Of a DNA stretch of 53,538 nucleotides, positions 10,447-21,714 are shown in pieces. Source of the stretch: Basidiobolus meristosporus CBS 931.73 (taxonomy: Eukaryota > Basidiobolomycota > Basidiobolomycetes > Basidiobolales > Basidiobolaceae); NCBI GenBank assembly GCA_002104905.1, contig MCFE01000606.1:1-53538 (forward strand). Reading direction: 5' to 3'. The translations under genes and the position numbers were made by a program. Positions within the stretch are counted from its first letter, which is position 1, and each line of letters opens with the position of its first letter. The notes beneath the pieces are model-generated. The model was not told where the DNA came from. It made no database searches and was given only the letters and a program-made list of their open reading frames with translations.

Positions 10447-11584
10447 ACACTACCAACAGAATTGACCAACTTGCTGAACAGCTACAAAAGCTAGCCCTCA
10501 AGATTAATGGCTCAGCTGAGGTAGCTACTGAGGGACAAAGACCTTTGCCCAGACACTGCATCTGGTGTAACCCTACTCAACATGCCAGACAAGAATGTTC
10601 AGAGCTTAGCCAGCTACTCAGAGAAGGAGCTGTACAGCTTGATGCTGATGGAATGCTTGCAGACAAGGAAGGAAGAAGGATTCCTACTAATTTCCAAAGA
10701 GGAGGGATGAGAGCCCTTTTCCAGAAATCTAACTCAGCAACCAGAAAGATTATTGTTGATGCCCCTATTGGAACTCATACAGTGAATCCAAGCAGCCCTG
10801 ACAACAGATCATACAAAGTTGATGCCTTTGCTGCCAAAAGATACCTCCCTGAAGAATCAGCCAGATCCATCCTTAAAAGACCATGATTTGAAGAACCTGA
10901 AGTTGTTATTGAGAAGAGGCCTAGTATGCTGCCCACCCAAGATCCATTGCCTCACTTTCAGATGCCCTCAAAGATAGCAGGCTACTCAAGCCCTTAACTG
11001 ATTACTGAGAAGCTGCTAAAGCAGAATTTCACTTTGTTGTTTGGAGAAATCATGAGTGTATCACCATCTGTTTGGGAGACCTTTAATGAGAAGCTTAGAA
11101 CAAAACAACAAGCTGTTGAACATATGGACACCCATATAACTCAGACAAACCATGAAGACCACCAAAAGGATGACCACACTACTGAATATAAGACCTTTTA
11201 CTCAGTTGCAACTGCTGTGGTAAAAGGGTATATGCATGATGACCTTGTTGACTGCCATATTGACAGTGGCACAGAGATTTGTGTTATGCCGCTAGACTTT
11301 TTGAAGACACTTAGAAGCAAGGAGCAACTGCCTGTTGATAGAGATATTGCATGGAACATGACTGATGCAAACTCAGGATCTAGTCTACTCTGTGGTGTAG
11401 AGCACAAGTTCCCTATTGAGGTCCAAGGAATCAAGGTCTGGCTTCCCCTGTTGATCTGCCAGAAGGCAAACTTTGACCTTATGCTAGGTGAACCATGGGA
11501 AATCCGAACCAATGCTACAACTACCAACTATTTCAATGGGTCAGTATGGTACACCATACAAGGATCCAACCCAGGACTACAGTC
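10447..11584 (+). pseudogene. C1 gag C-terminus and protease, broken
   Basis: Gag resumes at the segment before the zinc knuckle, which reads CIWCNPTQHARQEC (CX2CX4HX4C). A TGA at 10884-10886 stands where C2 has CGA. After a second stop the frame from 11034 covers an aspartic protease with the active site CHIDSGTEICVM and the later motif NFDLMLGEPWEI. The match to C2 is close up to the window end. The reading is cut at 11584 by the LTR of gypsy D. Confidence 0.85.
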
Positions 11585-11962
11585 TGTGGGTACTAAATGC
11601 AGTACCCACTCTTTGCCCAAGAGTTCTCCCCAGAGTCCTACCCAAAGTCCCGCAGTACCCTCCCTATGATTCCCCCATGCACCCTCCCTCCTATCCCTGC
11701 CCTTATCTAGTTAGAACACTTACCATAACAGGAAGGTGTTCACACCCCTATCTTATAACACATTGTCTATTATCTAAGCCCCCAAGTGATATATATATAT
11801 CTACCCAATTGAACCAAGTGGGAGGACAAGAAGATATGGGACGGAATAAACACAAGTCTTTATTACCTTGCTACCTTCTATTGGATGCTATTCTGAACCA
11901 AGTGGTACTGACTTGACCTACAAGCTCTCCCACTCACCAAGTACAGTCAGTAATAACTCACA
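11585..11962 (+). repeat. 5' LTR of gypsy D
   Basis: 378 bp, TGTGGGTACT to CTCACA, aligned base for base in length with the 3' LTR at 21715. The two copies differ at few positions, so insertion is not ancient. An AT run (ATATATATATATCTACC) near 11790 may serve as the promoter. Confidence 0.92.
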
Positions 11963-12003
11963 TATTTGGTGCCATCTCTGCAGAAATAAGCACAAGTGAG
12001 GTA

Positions 12004-13320
12004 ATGACTACTACAATCAAACTAAAAACATACAAGGGAAAGAGAGAGAAAGTCCTTGAGTGGTTTGATAAGTTTGAGAGAGTTGCAATTGATGCAGGAT
12101 GGGACAACAATAAGAAAGTAAGGGAGTTCCCAAGACATATGGAGAGGTCAGCACGGCAATGACATTATGGGTTGGAAGACGCAGTTAAAGACAACTGGGA
12201 TGCACTAGAAGAAGCCTACAAGACACGCTTTCTATATGCCAAAGGATACCACTACAAAGCCCTTCTACTGTCCTCACAGAAGAAAAGCAGTGAGAGCTAT
12301 GAAGCCTACACTGAATTGTTTCTCCAACAAGTTTGATGTCTCCCAAAGGATGAAATTGCCAAACAACAGCTCATGACGTATTACATCATGGGCTTAGACA
12401 GCAAAATAAGTTGTAGGGCATTCAAAGAACAACAGGGATGTAAAACACTGCAAGAGTTGGTCAAACAAGTATAAGGGGTCATCTTACTATGGGGGCTACC
12501 CTATAGTGATACAAATGATCAAAGTACAGGGATCCCCTGTAAGAAAGGAAAAATTGCCTCCCCAAAAGACTGTAAGTTAGGGGAATTACAGCAAGAGGTC
12601 CAAGAACTCTTGATCAACAATGCCCAAGAAGTCCCCAAAGAAGGTGATAAACTCTGGGAAGCTGTTGTAGATCTAAAGGCCCAGGTACAAGCCCTGACCC
12701 AACAGATGGAACAACCTCAACAACAGTATCTGTGTTATGTGTGTGGAGAAGTAGGTCACCGGCCCCACAAATGTGAAAAACGGTACAGACAAGAAGCCGT
12801 ACCGGACACAAAAGAGAAGATGGCATCAAAAGACAGAGTCCCTTGCCAGGAGGCCAACGGGACTCAGTCAATCTGAGCCCTCCGGTCAGGACAGTCAAAG
12901 TGTGGAAGAAGAAGCATCAACATGATGCTTCTAGAGAGGAGGCAAAGGAACCTGTAGTAGAGGTTACATCAAAAGGAAAGAGCGCAGAATTAGGTGAAGA
13001 AGTATAGAATGAGCCTTGGGAAGAAGTGTTAAAGCAATCAAAGAATGCTAGCATGTCTTCCCATGGCCTATTCCCCATAACCAAGGTACTAGAGCAAGCC
13101 AAGACAACCCTCCCAATGACCAATTTACCGGGACTTGCCCCAGCACTAGTCAAGGAACTGATAGAGCGATTGAAGGAGATAACAACCCTTGATGTCAACC
13201 AGACAATCCTGCAATAACCAAATAAAGGTACATATAGAGAATAAGGAGATTCTTGCCCTTATCAACACAGGATCCTCTACTTTAATCATGTCAGAGTCAT
13301 TAGCAAAACGTCTAAAATAA
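12004..13320 (+). pseudogene. D gag and start of protease, broken
   Basis: Gag begins at ATG 12004, with LEWFDKFERVAIDAGW near the start, and contains several stops (near 12160, 12335 and 12470). A zinc knuckle CYVCGEVGHRPHKC follows at about 12733-12773. Near 13250 a protease start reads ALINTGSSTLIM, with asparagine in place of the catalytic aspartate. The copy is then cut by element E near 13335. Gag would package the RNA, and the protease would process the polyprotein. Confidence 0.8.
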
Positions 13321-13334
13321 GACATAGTCCCCAA

Positions 13335-14938
13335 TTGGTCTTATGGTCACAGAAGACTTTGATTTTGTGTTTTGCATTGTCCAGGTAGTGTCTCCATTGC
13401 TCAAAGGCTACAATGATGGCAAGCAACTCCTTATCATAAATATCATAGTTGATCTCTGCAGGGGAAAACTTCCAAGAGTAGAATGCAATGGGGTGCATCA
13501 CATTGTCCTCATCATACTGGGAGAGTATGGCACCAAGGGCAAAATCAGAAGCATCAGTCTCCACTATGAATTGCTTCTCAAGGTCAGGATGGGCAAGCAG
13601 GGGGGCCTTCAGGAAAGATTTCTTGAGTTGGTTGAATGAGCTGGATTGCTCCTCATTCCAGCCAAAAGGTGTGTTCTTCTGGGTAAGCTTTGTCAGAGGG
13701 GTGACTATCTTGGAGTAGTTGGCTATGAACCTGCGATAGAAGTTGGCAAATTCTAGGAAGGCTTGTACTTCCTTGACTGAGCTTGGAGTTTTCCAAGATT
13801 GGACTGAGTCAACTTTCTTTGGGCCCATTCTTGTTCCCTCAGGGCTGATGAGGTAACCAAGAAATTCCACTTCTCTCTGGTCAAACTCACACTTCTCTAG
13901 CTTGGCATAGAGACCAGCAGAGTCTAGTTTTCTCAATACTTTCTTGACATGTTCATCATGTTCATCTTGGCTCTTGGAGTATATGAGAATATCATCAAGG
14001 TAGATTACCATAAACTGGTCAAGGTATTCACGGAATATGTCATTCATGAGGTGTTGAAACACAGCAGGAGCATTGGTGAGGCCAAATGGCATTACTTTGT
14101 ACTCAAAGTGACCATATCTTGTGCAAAAGGCAGTTTTCCATTCATCTCTGCGCTTGATTCTGACAAGATTGTAGGCTCCTCTCAAGTCAATCTTGGTGAG
14201 GACTTGGGCAGCAGATAGCTGATCCAACAGTGTGTTGATCAGGGGCAGGGGGTAGCAGTTCTTGACTGTGATTGTATTCAAAGCACTGTAGTCCACACAC
14301 ATTCTAAGGGTGCCATCCTTCTTCCTGACAAAGAGGATTGGGGCTCCAGCAGGTGATTTGGAGTGCTGAATAAAACCCTTCTGGAGGTTTTCTTCAATGT
14401 AACCATGGAGTTCTTTCAACTCCGGCTGGGAGAGGCTATATATTGGGCCAAATGGAGGGACTTTTCCATCTTCAAGGTCAATAGGGCAGTCATATGGCCA
14501 ATGGTCAGGGAGGAGTTCTGCTTTCTTCTTGTCAAAGACATGGGCAAACTCTTGGTACTTGGCTGGTATATTTGCTGAGGGGGCTCCTTCAGCTGGCAAG
14601 GTATCTTGGGCTGTTGAACTGTTGGCAACAGTCTTTTCACGGTCATCAGGGTCTGGAGATTTCATGGAGTTGACTTGGTGGGATCTGGTGAATGACAGGA
14701 TCTTGGAATTCCAATCAATACTTGGATTGTGGTAGCTCAGCCATGACCTTCCAAGCACAAGAGGATAGTGTGGTGAGTTGATGATGTTGAAGGAAATTCT
14801 TTCTTGGTGAGCAGTACTGGACAGCTGAAGTAAGCATGTTTCAAGGGTAACAACACCAGAGGAGAGTGATCTTCCATCAATAACTTCTACTTGGACTGGA
14901 CAGGATTTCAAAGTAACAGGAATAGAGTGCTTCTGGAC
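13335..14938 (-). pseudogene. E protease end, reverse transcriptase and RNase H start
   Basis: A long open frame runs from near 14911 to the truncation. It has the late protease motif (YPLVLGRSWLSYHNPSIDW), the complete RT with MCVDYSALNTITV, KIDLRGAYNLVRI, the catalytic YLDDILIYSK and the connection SVKEVQAF, and the RNase H start IVETDASDFALGAILSQ. The frame runs out of homology after VFCDHK. The RT has no stop and keeps both catalytic aspartates, so its decay began with truncation rather than point mutation. The N-terminal part of the protease lies beyond Harb2 at 18345-18518. Confidence 0.9.
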
Positions 14939-15124
14939 AAAAGACTTGTTCCGTTGGATAGTGCCACATAGTGCCAGCCGGTTTATAGTGCCGGATCAAT
15001 CTGGCACCCTATGGCACTATCTGGCACAATAATTTCTACCATGATGCCAGTGGTATGATACAGTTACTGGTAATTTTACTCAATCTTACTTATGTTGCTC
15101 AGAATAGTGCTTTCCTTGCTTTAT

Positions 15125-16009
15125 TTACTCTTCATAATGCTCCAGACACATTTCTCTCAGTGGATGTCTTCTTGTATGAACATACTGTGCATTGATTAGT
15201 ATCTTAACTATTTTACCTATTCTGCTGTTTTCTCCTATATATGACTTCTCTCTGTATTTACCTGCCAATATGCTGAATCTCTTCAGATATCCAAATGTGT
15301 GCTCTACCCTTACTCTGAAATGATTAAATATCTCATTGTAGAGCTTCTGCTTCCTGCTAAGCACACCATTCCTTGGCTTCCTATAAGCTGTAATACATCC
15401 TAATCTCTGACAATCCTCTCCTATATAGGCCAAGTCTGCCATACATTTCTCCCCTCTACTGAATTCAGGATAATTCTCTACCCAGAGTGCTTTGTCATGC
15501 CTACTTCCAGCAAATGGCCCACTGAACCAGATGATGTTACCCTCAATGTCAGACAGTGCTTGAAACTTCACACAGTGTGCCTTGTACTTGCCAGAATAAA
15601 AGTGCCTCTGCCCTCTAGAAGATCTGTTAATCCTCACTGGGAAGGTATCCAAAATACTCCTGATATGGAACCTGTTGCTGAACACTCTGGGATATGGAAG
15701 TCTATTGGAGCTTCTGAACCTAGTATTCCAAGCTTGCTCTAAGTCATTCATACCCTCTGCAAGGTGGTTCTCCATTGCTGTCAGCTGGGAATGAAAGCTT
15801 CTAGGACTTTTGTTGCCATTGATGGTGGGATGAAACCTTGTAGGGCAATAGTTCTTGTAATAGCAGAGAAGCTTAACAAGGGATCTCCTTGAGTAGATTG
15901 GGGTTGATGGTCCACAGTACTTGGAATAGATCTCCTCCAGTGTGTCAAAAGGAAATCCAGTGGTAGTGATGGGATTGATGAGAAAAGACCATTCAGATGA
16001 GTAAGTCAT
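15125..16009 (-). CDS. PIF/Harbinger DDE transposase (Harb2)
   Basis: A 294-codon intact frame with D121, D192, E236 and the GSRHDKALW block, as in Harb1. The differences from Harb1 are N64 for H, S130 for P, Y180 for H and E254 for G, none at a catalytic residue. Both genes could make a full-length enzyme. Since each accessory gene has a stop, a complete two-protein system would need another copy or readthrough. Confidence 0.92.
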   Translation of the reverse strand: MTYSSEWSFLINPITTTGFPFDTLEEIYSKYCGPSTPIYSRRSLVKLLCYYKNYCPTRFHPTINGNKSPRSFHSQLTAMENHLAEGMNDLEQAWNTRFRSSNRLPYPRVFSNRFHIRSILDTFPVRINRSSRGQRHFYSGKYKAHCVKFQALSDIEGNIIWFSGPFAGSRHDKALWVENYPEFSRGEKCMADLAYIGEDCQRLGCITAYRKPRNGVLSRKQKLYNEIFNHFRVRVEHTFGYLKRFSILAGKYREKSYIGENSRIGKIVKILINAQYVHTRRHPLREMCLEHYEE

Positions 16010-16368
16010 ATTAAAATTGATGGATGATCGTATGGAGGCGGTTTGAATTGATTTGGCGCAATCTGCATTATTTATCTGATTTTTAACACATTATGGTTAA
16101 ATCTCCATCAATTGCCATGTATCCCATCATTATGTCGCAAAAATCATCCGCAAACAATGCCTTGGTACTTTTATTGATGCTTTAATCATAGGTCTATAAT
16201 CAAATAGTAAATCTGCAATTGATGTGATCTGATCCGTGTCAACGCGATCCAAGATGCATCATGCATAATATATGGAAAATTCAACAATCACTTTAGTTTT
16301 CATATATATTTCATATAAGACCAGGTTGATGCCAATATACTGCTGTATAAGTATCCAAATCCGTTGCT

Positions 16369-17601
16369 ATGGTCCCCATACCAAGCCTCAACTCATCTTT
16401 AGTACAACCCAGACAAAACCCATCCCCCAGCTCACTAGCGCGGTCCGGACTGGAGAAGTCAATGTCGGATTCGTTCAAGTTCTCGCCAAATGATTTTAGT
16501 ATGGCCCAAGTGTCTATGATGAGCCTTCATACAGATATTTGGGCACTACTGATTAATCTAGCAGAACTAGATACCTCAGAGAGTCAACAAAGATGGAAGA
16601 ATTTGAGTAGAAAGCTGTGGCATGAGTTCTACATCAAGATGCCAGCCGATGTATGTAAAAAGATATATAACATGACAAGTATTGAAATCAAGAATGAGCT
16701 GAGAGTAAGGGGATTTGACAAGGAAGCCGCGCGGGAACAATTTCGCGCACAATTTGCACAGTACGGGCCGGGCGCGTCCGTTTGTGCCTCAACTTTGGGA
16801 ACCAAAGAGATTTTGAATGAGTTTTTGCCTCAAATGACTAATGTACTACGTGATATATTAGTAGAGCTAAGTGGCTTCCGAGAGCAATATACACAGGACT
16901 CATCCAGGCAACAGCTCCAAAGTATCAGACAGAGGGTAAGTAAATACCTTGAGGAATCAGATGGTGAGCTTCAGGAGGAAGAATACAGACTGCAAGCAAC
17001 ATTGTCCAGATCGCGCCAGCATGCCTCGCTGGATTCCCTACCATCTCTTGCAACCACAGCGCGCCGGCGCACGTCAGTCCAGACCATGCCAACACCCTTT
17101 ACCAGAACGCCCCGCGTCGAGTCAACGCGCGCGCTTCAGAGCAAAACTACCAGAACTTGCCAAACTGCTCATTTAGACACAAGTCCATTGGAGCGGACCA
17201 AGTCGCGTCAACATGCGGCATCACATCAAACTCAGCCAAGGGCCATCTCAACGCGTCAAGGCGTGCCTGCGCGTGCCGTTTCACCTGACCATCAGTGAGT
17301 TACTTCTGGTGAACTGACTGATGATGACCAACATGAAGTGACTCAACCACCGGAGCCCTTGGCAAGTAAAAGAACGCGTCAGCGCGTAGCACTACAGGCC
17401 GGTTCAGTTGCTTCAGTCGGAGCAATTCAGCGCGGCCAAGCTGCAGCATCATACTCATCAACTAGGAGGCAAAATTCTGACTACAAATACACAAGTAGCC
17501 AAGATGATAGTCAGCCAGGAAGTAGTATAGGTGTGCAAAGTGAGTCACTACCAAATGCTTCAGTAGTAATCCCTGTGAGAAAAAAACCCAGGAGAAGATG
17601 A
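16369..17601 (+). pseudogene. Harbinger accessory protein, copy 2 (one in-frame stop)
   Basis: The frame runs from ATG 16369 to a stop after KKPRRR at 17601. It is open for 309 codons, then has TGA at 17296-17298 where Harb1 has CGA, and continues in frame from 17299. The codon that is TGA in Harb1 (8185-8183) is CAA here (16993-16995). The layout is the same as copy 1: a helical N-terminal half and a basic, low-complexity tail. The function is inferred from position next to the transposase, as a partner or DNA-binding protein. Confidence 0.78.
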
Positions 17602-18344
17602 TGCAATTGCTTTGAATTGCTCACATTTGTAATGATCCCAACAGCCCTTTTTTTTTGCGATCCAAATTGAGCCATCGCAAATCAGTGATCATCAAATTTT
17701 TGATATAAGTAATATCAAGGACGTCTCACATTTGAGACAGAACCCCTATAAATAAACACCCTGCATATATATACGTCATCTGTAATACCAGTGCAGCTAT
17801 TGGATCTGTTTTGCCCCTACACAATCGCTTGCGTGCTAGCTATGACACCTTGCCCAATCACTAGGATCAGGGATTTACTTGCTCAATGGGCAAAATGGGA
17901 TATTTGATGGCGAATCAGGTAGCTTTTTCAGTAGTCAATGAGCCAATTGGGGGCTGCCAGCATCAGGATACTTTTGGACCAATTAACCACTGAGATACCG
18001 TCCAATTGGAGTGAGGGTAACCAAAATGGTAAGTATCAGTGTAGTTGATAGTGTGATACACATTTATTTCCATTTACATTAAAGAAACATATCCAAATAC
18101 CGGATTTTACCTGCCATTATAGCGGTATCCAATTGCGCACGTGATGCAAGCATTATGAGTTGGCGCAATCATCCGTGCCAACCTCATCGTGTCAGATTGT
18201 GCCATAGTGTGCGAGATCGTCCCGCATAGTGCGAAATTGTCCAAGAACAATCCTGCCTTCTGGTAGCTATAATATTGCGCCCAATCGTTCTTTGCAACCG
18301 CGGATCGCGCCGCGCGCCCTGGCACGGTACAATGGAACAAGTCT
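17602..18344. other. Harb2 left non-coding arm and terminus
   Basis: Reverse complement of the Harb1 arm at 6809-7552, with scattered substitutions. It ends in GGAACAAGTCT. No gene is seen. Confidence 0.8.
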
Positions 18345-19456
18345 AAAGGCTTGGTCAATGAAACAGGATGAAGCACCGAAATCAATCAGGGCTAGGGCTG
18401 GGACAGGACTGGAGTCAGGGATCTGGATTTTGACAGGCATTCTTAAGGACTGGATAGATTTTATGGCAAAGGAAGATTCTTGGATATGCTGGATTTTCAT
18501 GGGTGGGTCCAGTTGCAAGTCTGTCAGTGCAACTGGACATTGGAGTTTCCCAACAGTTCTAAGTCAGGTTGGTTACTGGAGGACTGCATCAGCTTGAAGC
18601 TGGACTTCTTGTTGGGGCAGGACTTGGCAAAGTGACCTGGTTGGCTGCAGTATAGGCAGAGATTGGCTTGTTGATGTCTGGACTATTCACTCTTTGATAG
18701 TTTCCTGTATTTGGCACTATCAATCTGCATAAGATCTTCTGCAGTGACTTGGGGAGCAGGAGGGGCTGGGACTGCAACAGGAATGTGTCTTTGATGGTTC
18801 TTTTGCTTCTTCTGGAGTAGTCTTTTAACACACCAGATTGCTTGGTGCATAGCTTCAAGTAATGTATCTGGATCTGGGAGTGTGAGTAGCAGATCACAAG
18901 CTTCATCATTGGAGCCATCTTGCAATTGGCTAATCAAGGCTGCTTGACACCAGGAGCTGAGGTAACTGGAGAGTTGTTGGAATTCTGAGGCATAGACTGA
19001 TGCTGGTTTGTTCCCTTGCATGAGGGTCTTGATCTTGTTGGCAGCAGTTCTGGCTTGGTTAAGGTTACCAAATGTTAGCTCCATTTCAGTGAGAAAAGCT
19101 TAGTAGTCTCTGAGGAGGGGAGAGTTGGTCTCCACTAATGGGGAGAACCACTTGAGAGCTGTACCAGTAAGCAGGTTGGAGATGAAACCAACTTTGGCCT
19201 GGTCAGTGGGGTACTGGTTGGGCTGGAGTGCAAGATTGTTCTTCACCATGTTGATGACGCCACGGAATTCATTCTGAGAGCCATTGAACTTGGTAGCAGG
19301 AGTATACTTGGGTTCTTGGTAGACTGGGACATGGCTAGTTTGCTGGACACTTTGGTTCTGGAACTGAGCAAGAGTGTTTCTTAGGTATGCATGGTCTTGC
19401 TACAGCTGGGTAAAGGCAGCCATGAGTGGGGCAAAGTTCAGCTCTAGGTTGGACAT
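18345..19456 (-). pseudogene. E gag, zinc knuckle and protease start, broken
   Basis: On the minus strand, gag starts at ATG 19456 (MSNLELNFAPLMAAF). It contains the retrotransposon gag core near 19170 (TGTALKWFSPLVE) and the segment 19084-18683. Stops occur early in gag and near 19100. After a frame change a zinc-knuckle-like CLYCSQPGHFAKSC is read near 18660-18610. The protease follows with LALIDFGASSCFIDQAF (18410-18360), where D-F-G replaces D-S/T-G, and is cut by Harb2. Confidence 0.8.
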
Positions 19457-20456
19457 GGTAGCAGAGGAAGGCAGATGAACTTGCAAGGAATACTGGAATA
19501 TACTAAACTACATTGTGGGTTTGTAAGGCCACTAGTATGTCAAGAATACAACTATTGAGCCACAATCCCCAACTTAAATAAGTTTGCGTCACTTCAGAAG
19601 GTACTGGTTTTGACATCCTTTGATAGAGTATTGTACTGAAGCTTCCAATACTGTAACAACTGTAAACTCCACCAGCAGGGTAATAAAGTGAATGCAGCTT
19701 TGACCAATAGTTTTACAAAGATAAAGTATCTTTGCCTTTATAGGACAAGACTAGGGAAAGATGATGGGTGATACTTAGGGTGAGTATTCCTTTTACAAGT
19801 TTTCTTCAAACTTTGGGCAGAAGGCAGGGATCCACAGATAAGTCTGGAGAGTCTGATAAAACTGTTATGAATAGACACAAGGCAGGAGAGTAGGGCTAGG
19901 CAAGGCAGGACCAGGAAAGGACTTAGGTGTGGATCAACAAGGCAAGGTGGATATCCAAGGAAAGGCTGTTTATTCAAGACCTGTGTTTATCAGACTGAGG
20001 AATACTTAAGGGGGGATATGACTATATATACTTTTTGGCTATACTGATACTGAGAGATGTTAGCTAATACTAATGGGGTTGTGGGGTGAGGCACAGCAGC
20101 AGTGCTGGGGATAATAATAAAGAAGGCAAGGCACTGAGACAGGATGGGGAAATGGATTAAGTCACCTGTTCAGGTAACTAAGTCATGTGACCTGGTATCT
20201 CCATATATGGTACCGGACTATGAAAAATACAATGGGAAGCTTCCATGGAATGTTCCATTGTGTAACAATGGCTTGAAATGGTCAGGAACTTTCTGGAAGG
20301 TGGTAGAAGGTTCCAAAAGGAATCTCTTAGAAATTGAGCTAGGAAGCTGAAACTTGGCATGGGTGTTTGTGGTTGTCTTGTGATCATGACAGATAGAGGA
20401 AGACACAGGATACATATGAAGCTTATTAGAGGGGATTTTAGTCAATATAGGCACAA
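19457..20456 (-). repeat. E 5' LTR and leader (single copy, borders approximate)
   Basis: About 1 kb of non-coding DNA upstream of the E gag. It has two blocks nearly or fully identical to the C2 LTR, in the same order and spacing: 19655-19680 matches 51431-51456 and 19552-19575 matches 51534-51557, both inverted. This supports its being an LTR. The exact ends are not provable because the second LTR is missing. No credible gene lies here. Confidence 0.65.
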
Positions 20457-20461
20457 ATGAT

Positions 20462-21614
20462 ATGCGCAAGGAAGTTTGCCCAAAGGGGAGAACAAAAGAA
20501 TGCTTATGGAAAGCGCCAAAGGAAACAGTTCACCCAAAACTGGCAATACCCCTCCTATTGGCAAGAACCAAGATGATATTAACAATGAGACCAACCTGCA
20601 TGGGTTGAGAGATATGGTACAAGCGTTACGTGCATCAAGAGCCACCTATGAAGAGTTGTTTGCCGGAGCAGTCATGTTGATACAAGACACAATCAGAAAG
20701 GGACAAGACAAGTTTCCCTTGCCAATACAAAGCATGGAGATACTACCCAAGAAGACCATGTTCCACCTAAGAGGAGGTTCCTTGAACGTTAAGGAGAAGG
20801 ATGCCGCACTGATTCCCGTATCCATACTGGACACAGTCCGACAGAAGACACAAGGAATCAACTGTTGCGCCTTCATAAGACCTTGAGAGCCCCCTTGTTT
20901 TGTAGCATACTTGCCATTGATAGGTACCATGGTTGATGAGGTATATGCAGACCTGGTACAAGCAGCAAGAGCACCAGAAGTAGAACTCCCAATTGAAAGA
21001 CTCCTCTGAGGAATTTGCAAACATCTCAAACCACATTTCCAAGAAGGAACCATCTTAGAGAAGATATGCAAATGGATTAAATACACCAGCCAGTTAACCC
21101 ATGCAATCCACCAAGTTGCTGTGCTACAACTATCACAGTGGTTTACCATAGGATAACTCAGGAACCAGTACAAAGTCCAACTCAAAGAAGCCAAAGAAAC
21201 TCCTGCGGACTCTGTAGAAACCATGAGGCAAGTACAAAAGCACCTCAATTGCGCCACAGTTTCTACAGAAGAACTACAATACATCTTGCAAGAAGCAAAA
21301 ACTTGTTACCAACAACAGGTGACTGCCAACCAAGTGTATGCCCTCTTCAAAAGGTCCCCCGCTGTCATATTGAACACAAAAAGGACAAGCCCCAACAGCA
21401 TTTGCAAGATAAAGAAGCAAAACTTTATTGTGCTATTGCACCTTTTCTTGTTCTCTGACCCTTGCAAGGAGCTTACCAAGAGCCCTATAGTTTGCCAACT
21501 ATTTGGCTCTGTGGAAAACATTCCTTGAGCAACGCAAGCCGCACCCCACTCTGCCGCCAAATGGTATCAGGTATTCACCCGCAACCCACTTGCAAGTGAC
21601 AACCAGCAATGGTA
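20462..21614 (+). pseudogene. Unknown reading frame near the 3' LTR of gypsy D
   Basis: A single frame can be followed for about 380 codons with only five stops (at 20884, 21007, 21151, 21526 and 21612). Two or more of these are TGA that could come from CGA. Readable pieces include LRDMVQALRASRATYEELF, QDTIRKGQDKFPLPIQ, HLKPHFQEGTILEKICKWI and ADSVETMRQVQKHLN. It shows no RT, RNase H or integrase motif, no zinc knuckle and no membrane segment. It is charged and helical in character. It lies between element E and the 3' LTR of D, so it belongs to D or was carried by it. It might be an extra ORF after integrase, a replaced pol region in a non-autonomous element, or a captured host gene. I do not recognise it. 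Confidence 0.5.
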
Positions 21615-21714
21615 ATATGGTGACTCCCCATGCTCTGTGAACAAAATCAGCCCTGGAGAAGCAAGTTAATCAAAAGAACTTTGAGGACAAAGCTCCCTCT
21701 TAACCCCCGGGATA

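Larger units (their letters stand above)
14942..18344 (-). mobile_element. PIF/Harbinger DNA transposon, copy Harb2
   Basis: A 3403-bp element in inverse orientation to Harb1, with the same terminal repeats and the 3-bp target duplication AAA (14939-14941 and 18345-18347). It is inserted in the protease of E, whose coding sequence continues on both sides. The transposase is open. The accessory gene has a single stop. Confidence 0.93.
13335..20456 (-). mobile_element. Ty3/gypsy family E, minus strand, 3' truncated, split by Harb2
   Basis: Read on the minus strand: 5' LTR and leader (about 20456-19457), gag, zinc knuckle, protease, RT, then truncation inside RNase H near 13335. No integrase or 3' LTR is present. 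Harb2 interrupts the protease. The right border is approximate: I place it at the TGTGCC near 20456 because the D reading frame resumes just after. The left border is set where RNase H homology stops. Confidence 0.8.

Noticed and set aside
19738-19977. Minus-strand frame in the E LTR region
   Set aside because: Short, proline- and leucine-rich, in non-coding DNA upstream of gag, with no counterpart in the related C2 LTR.
20476-21528. A host gene between transposons
   Set aside because: The region lies inside the paired LTRs of gypsy D and carries five stops, so I treat it as part of D or its cargo. A captured host fragment remains possible.
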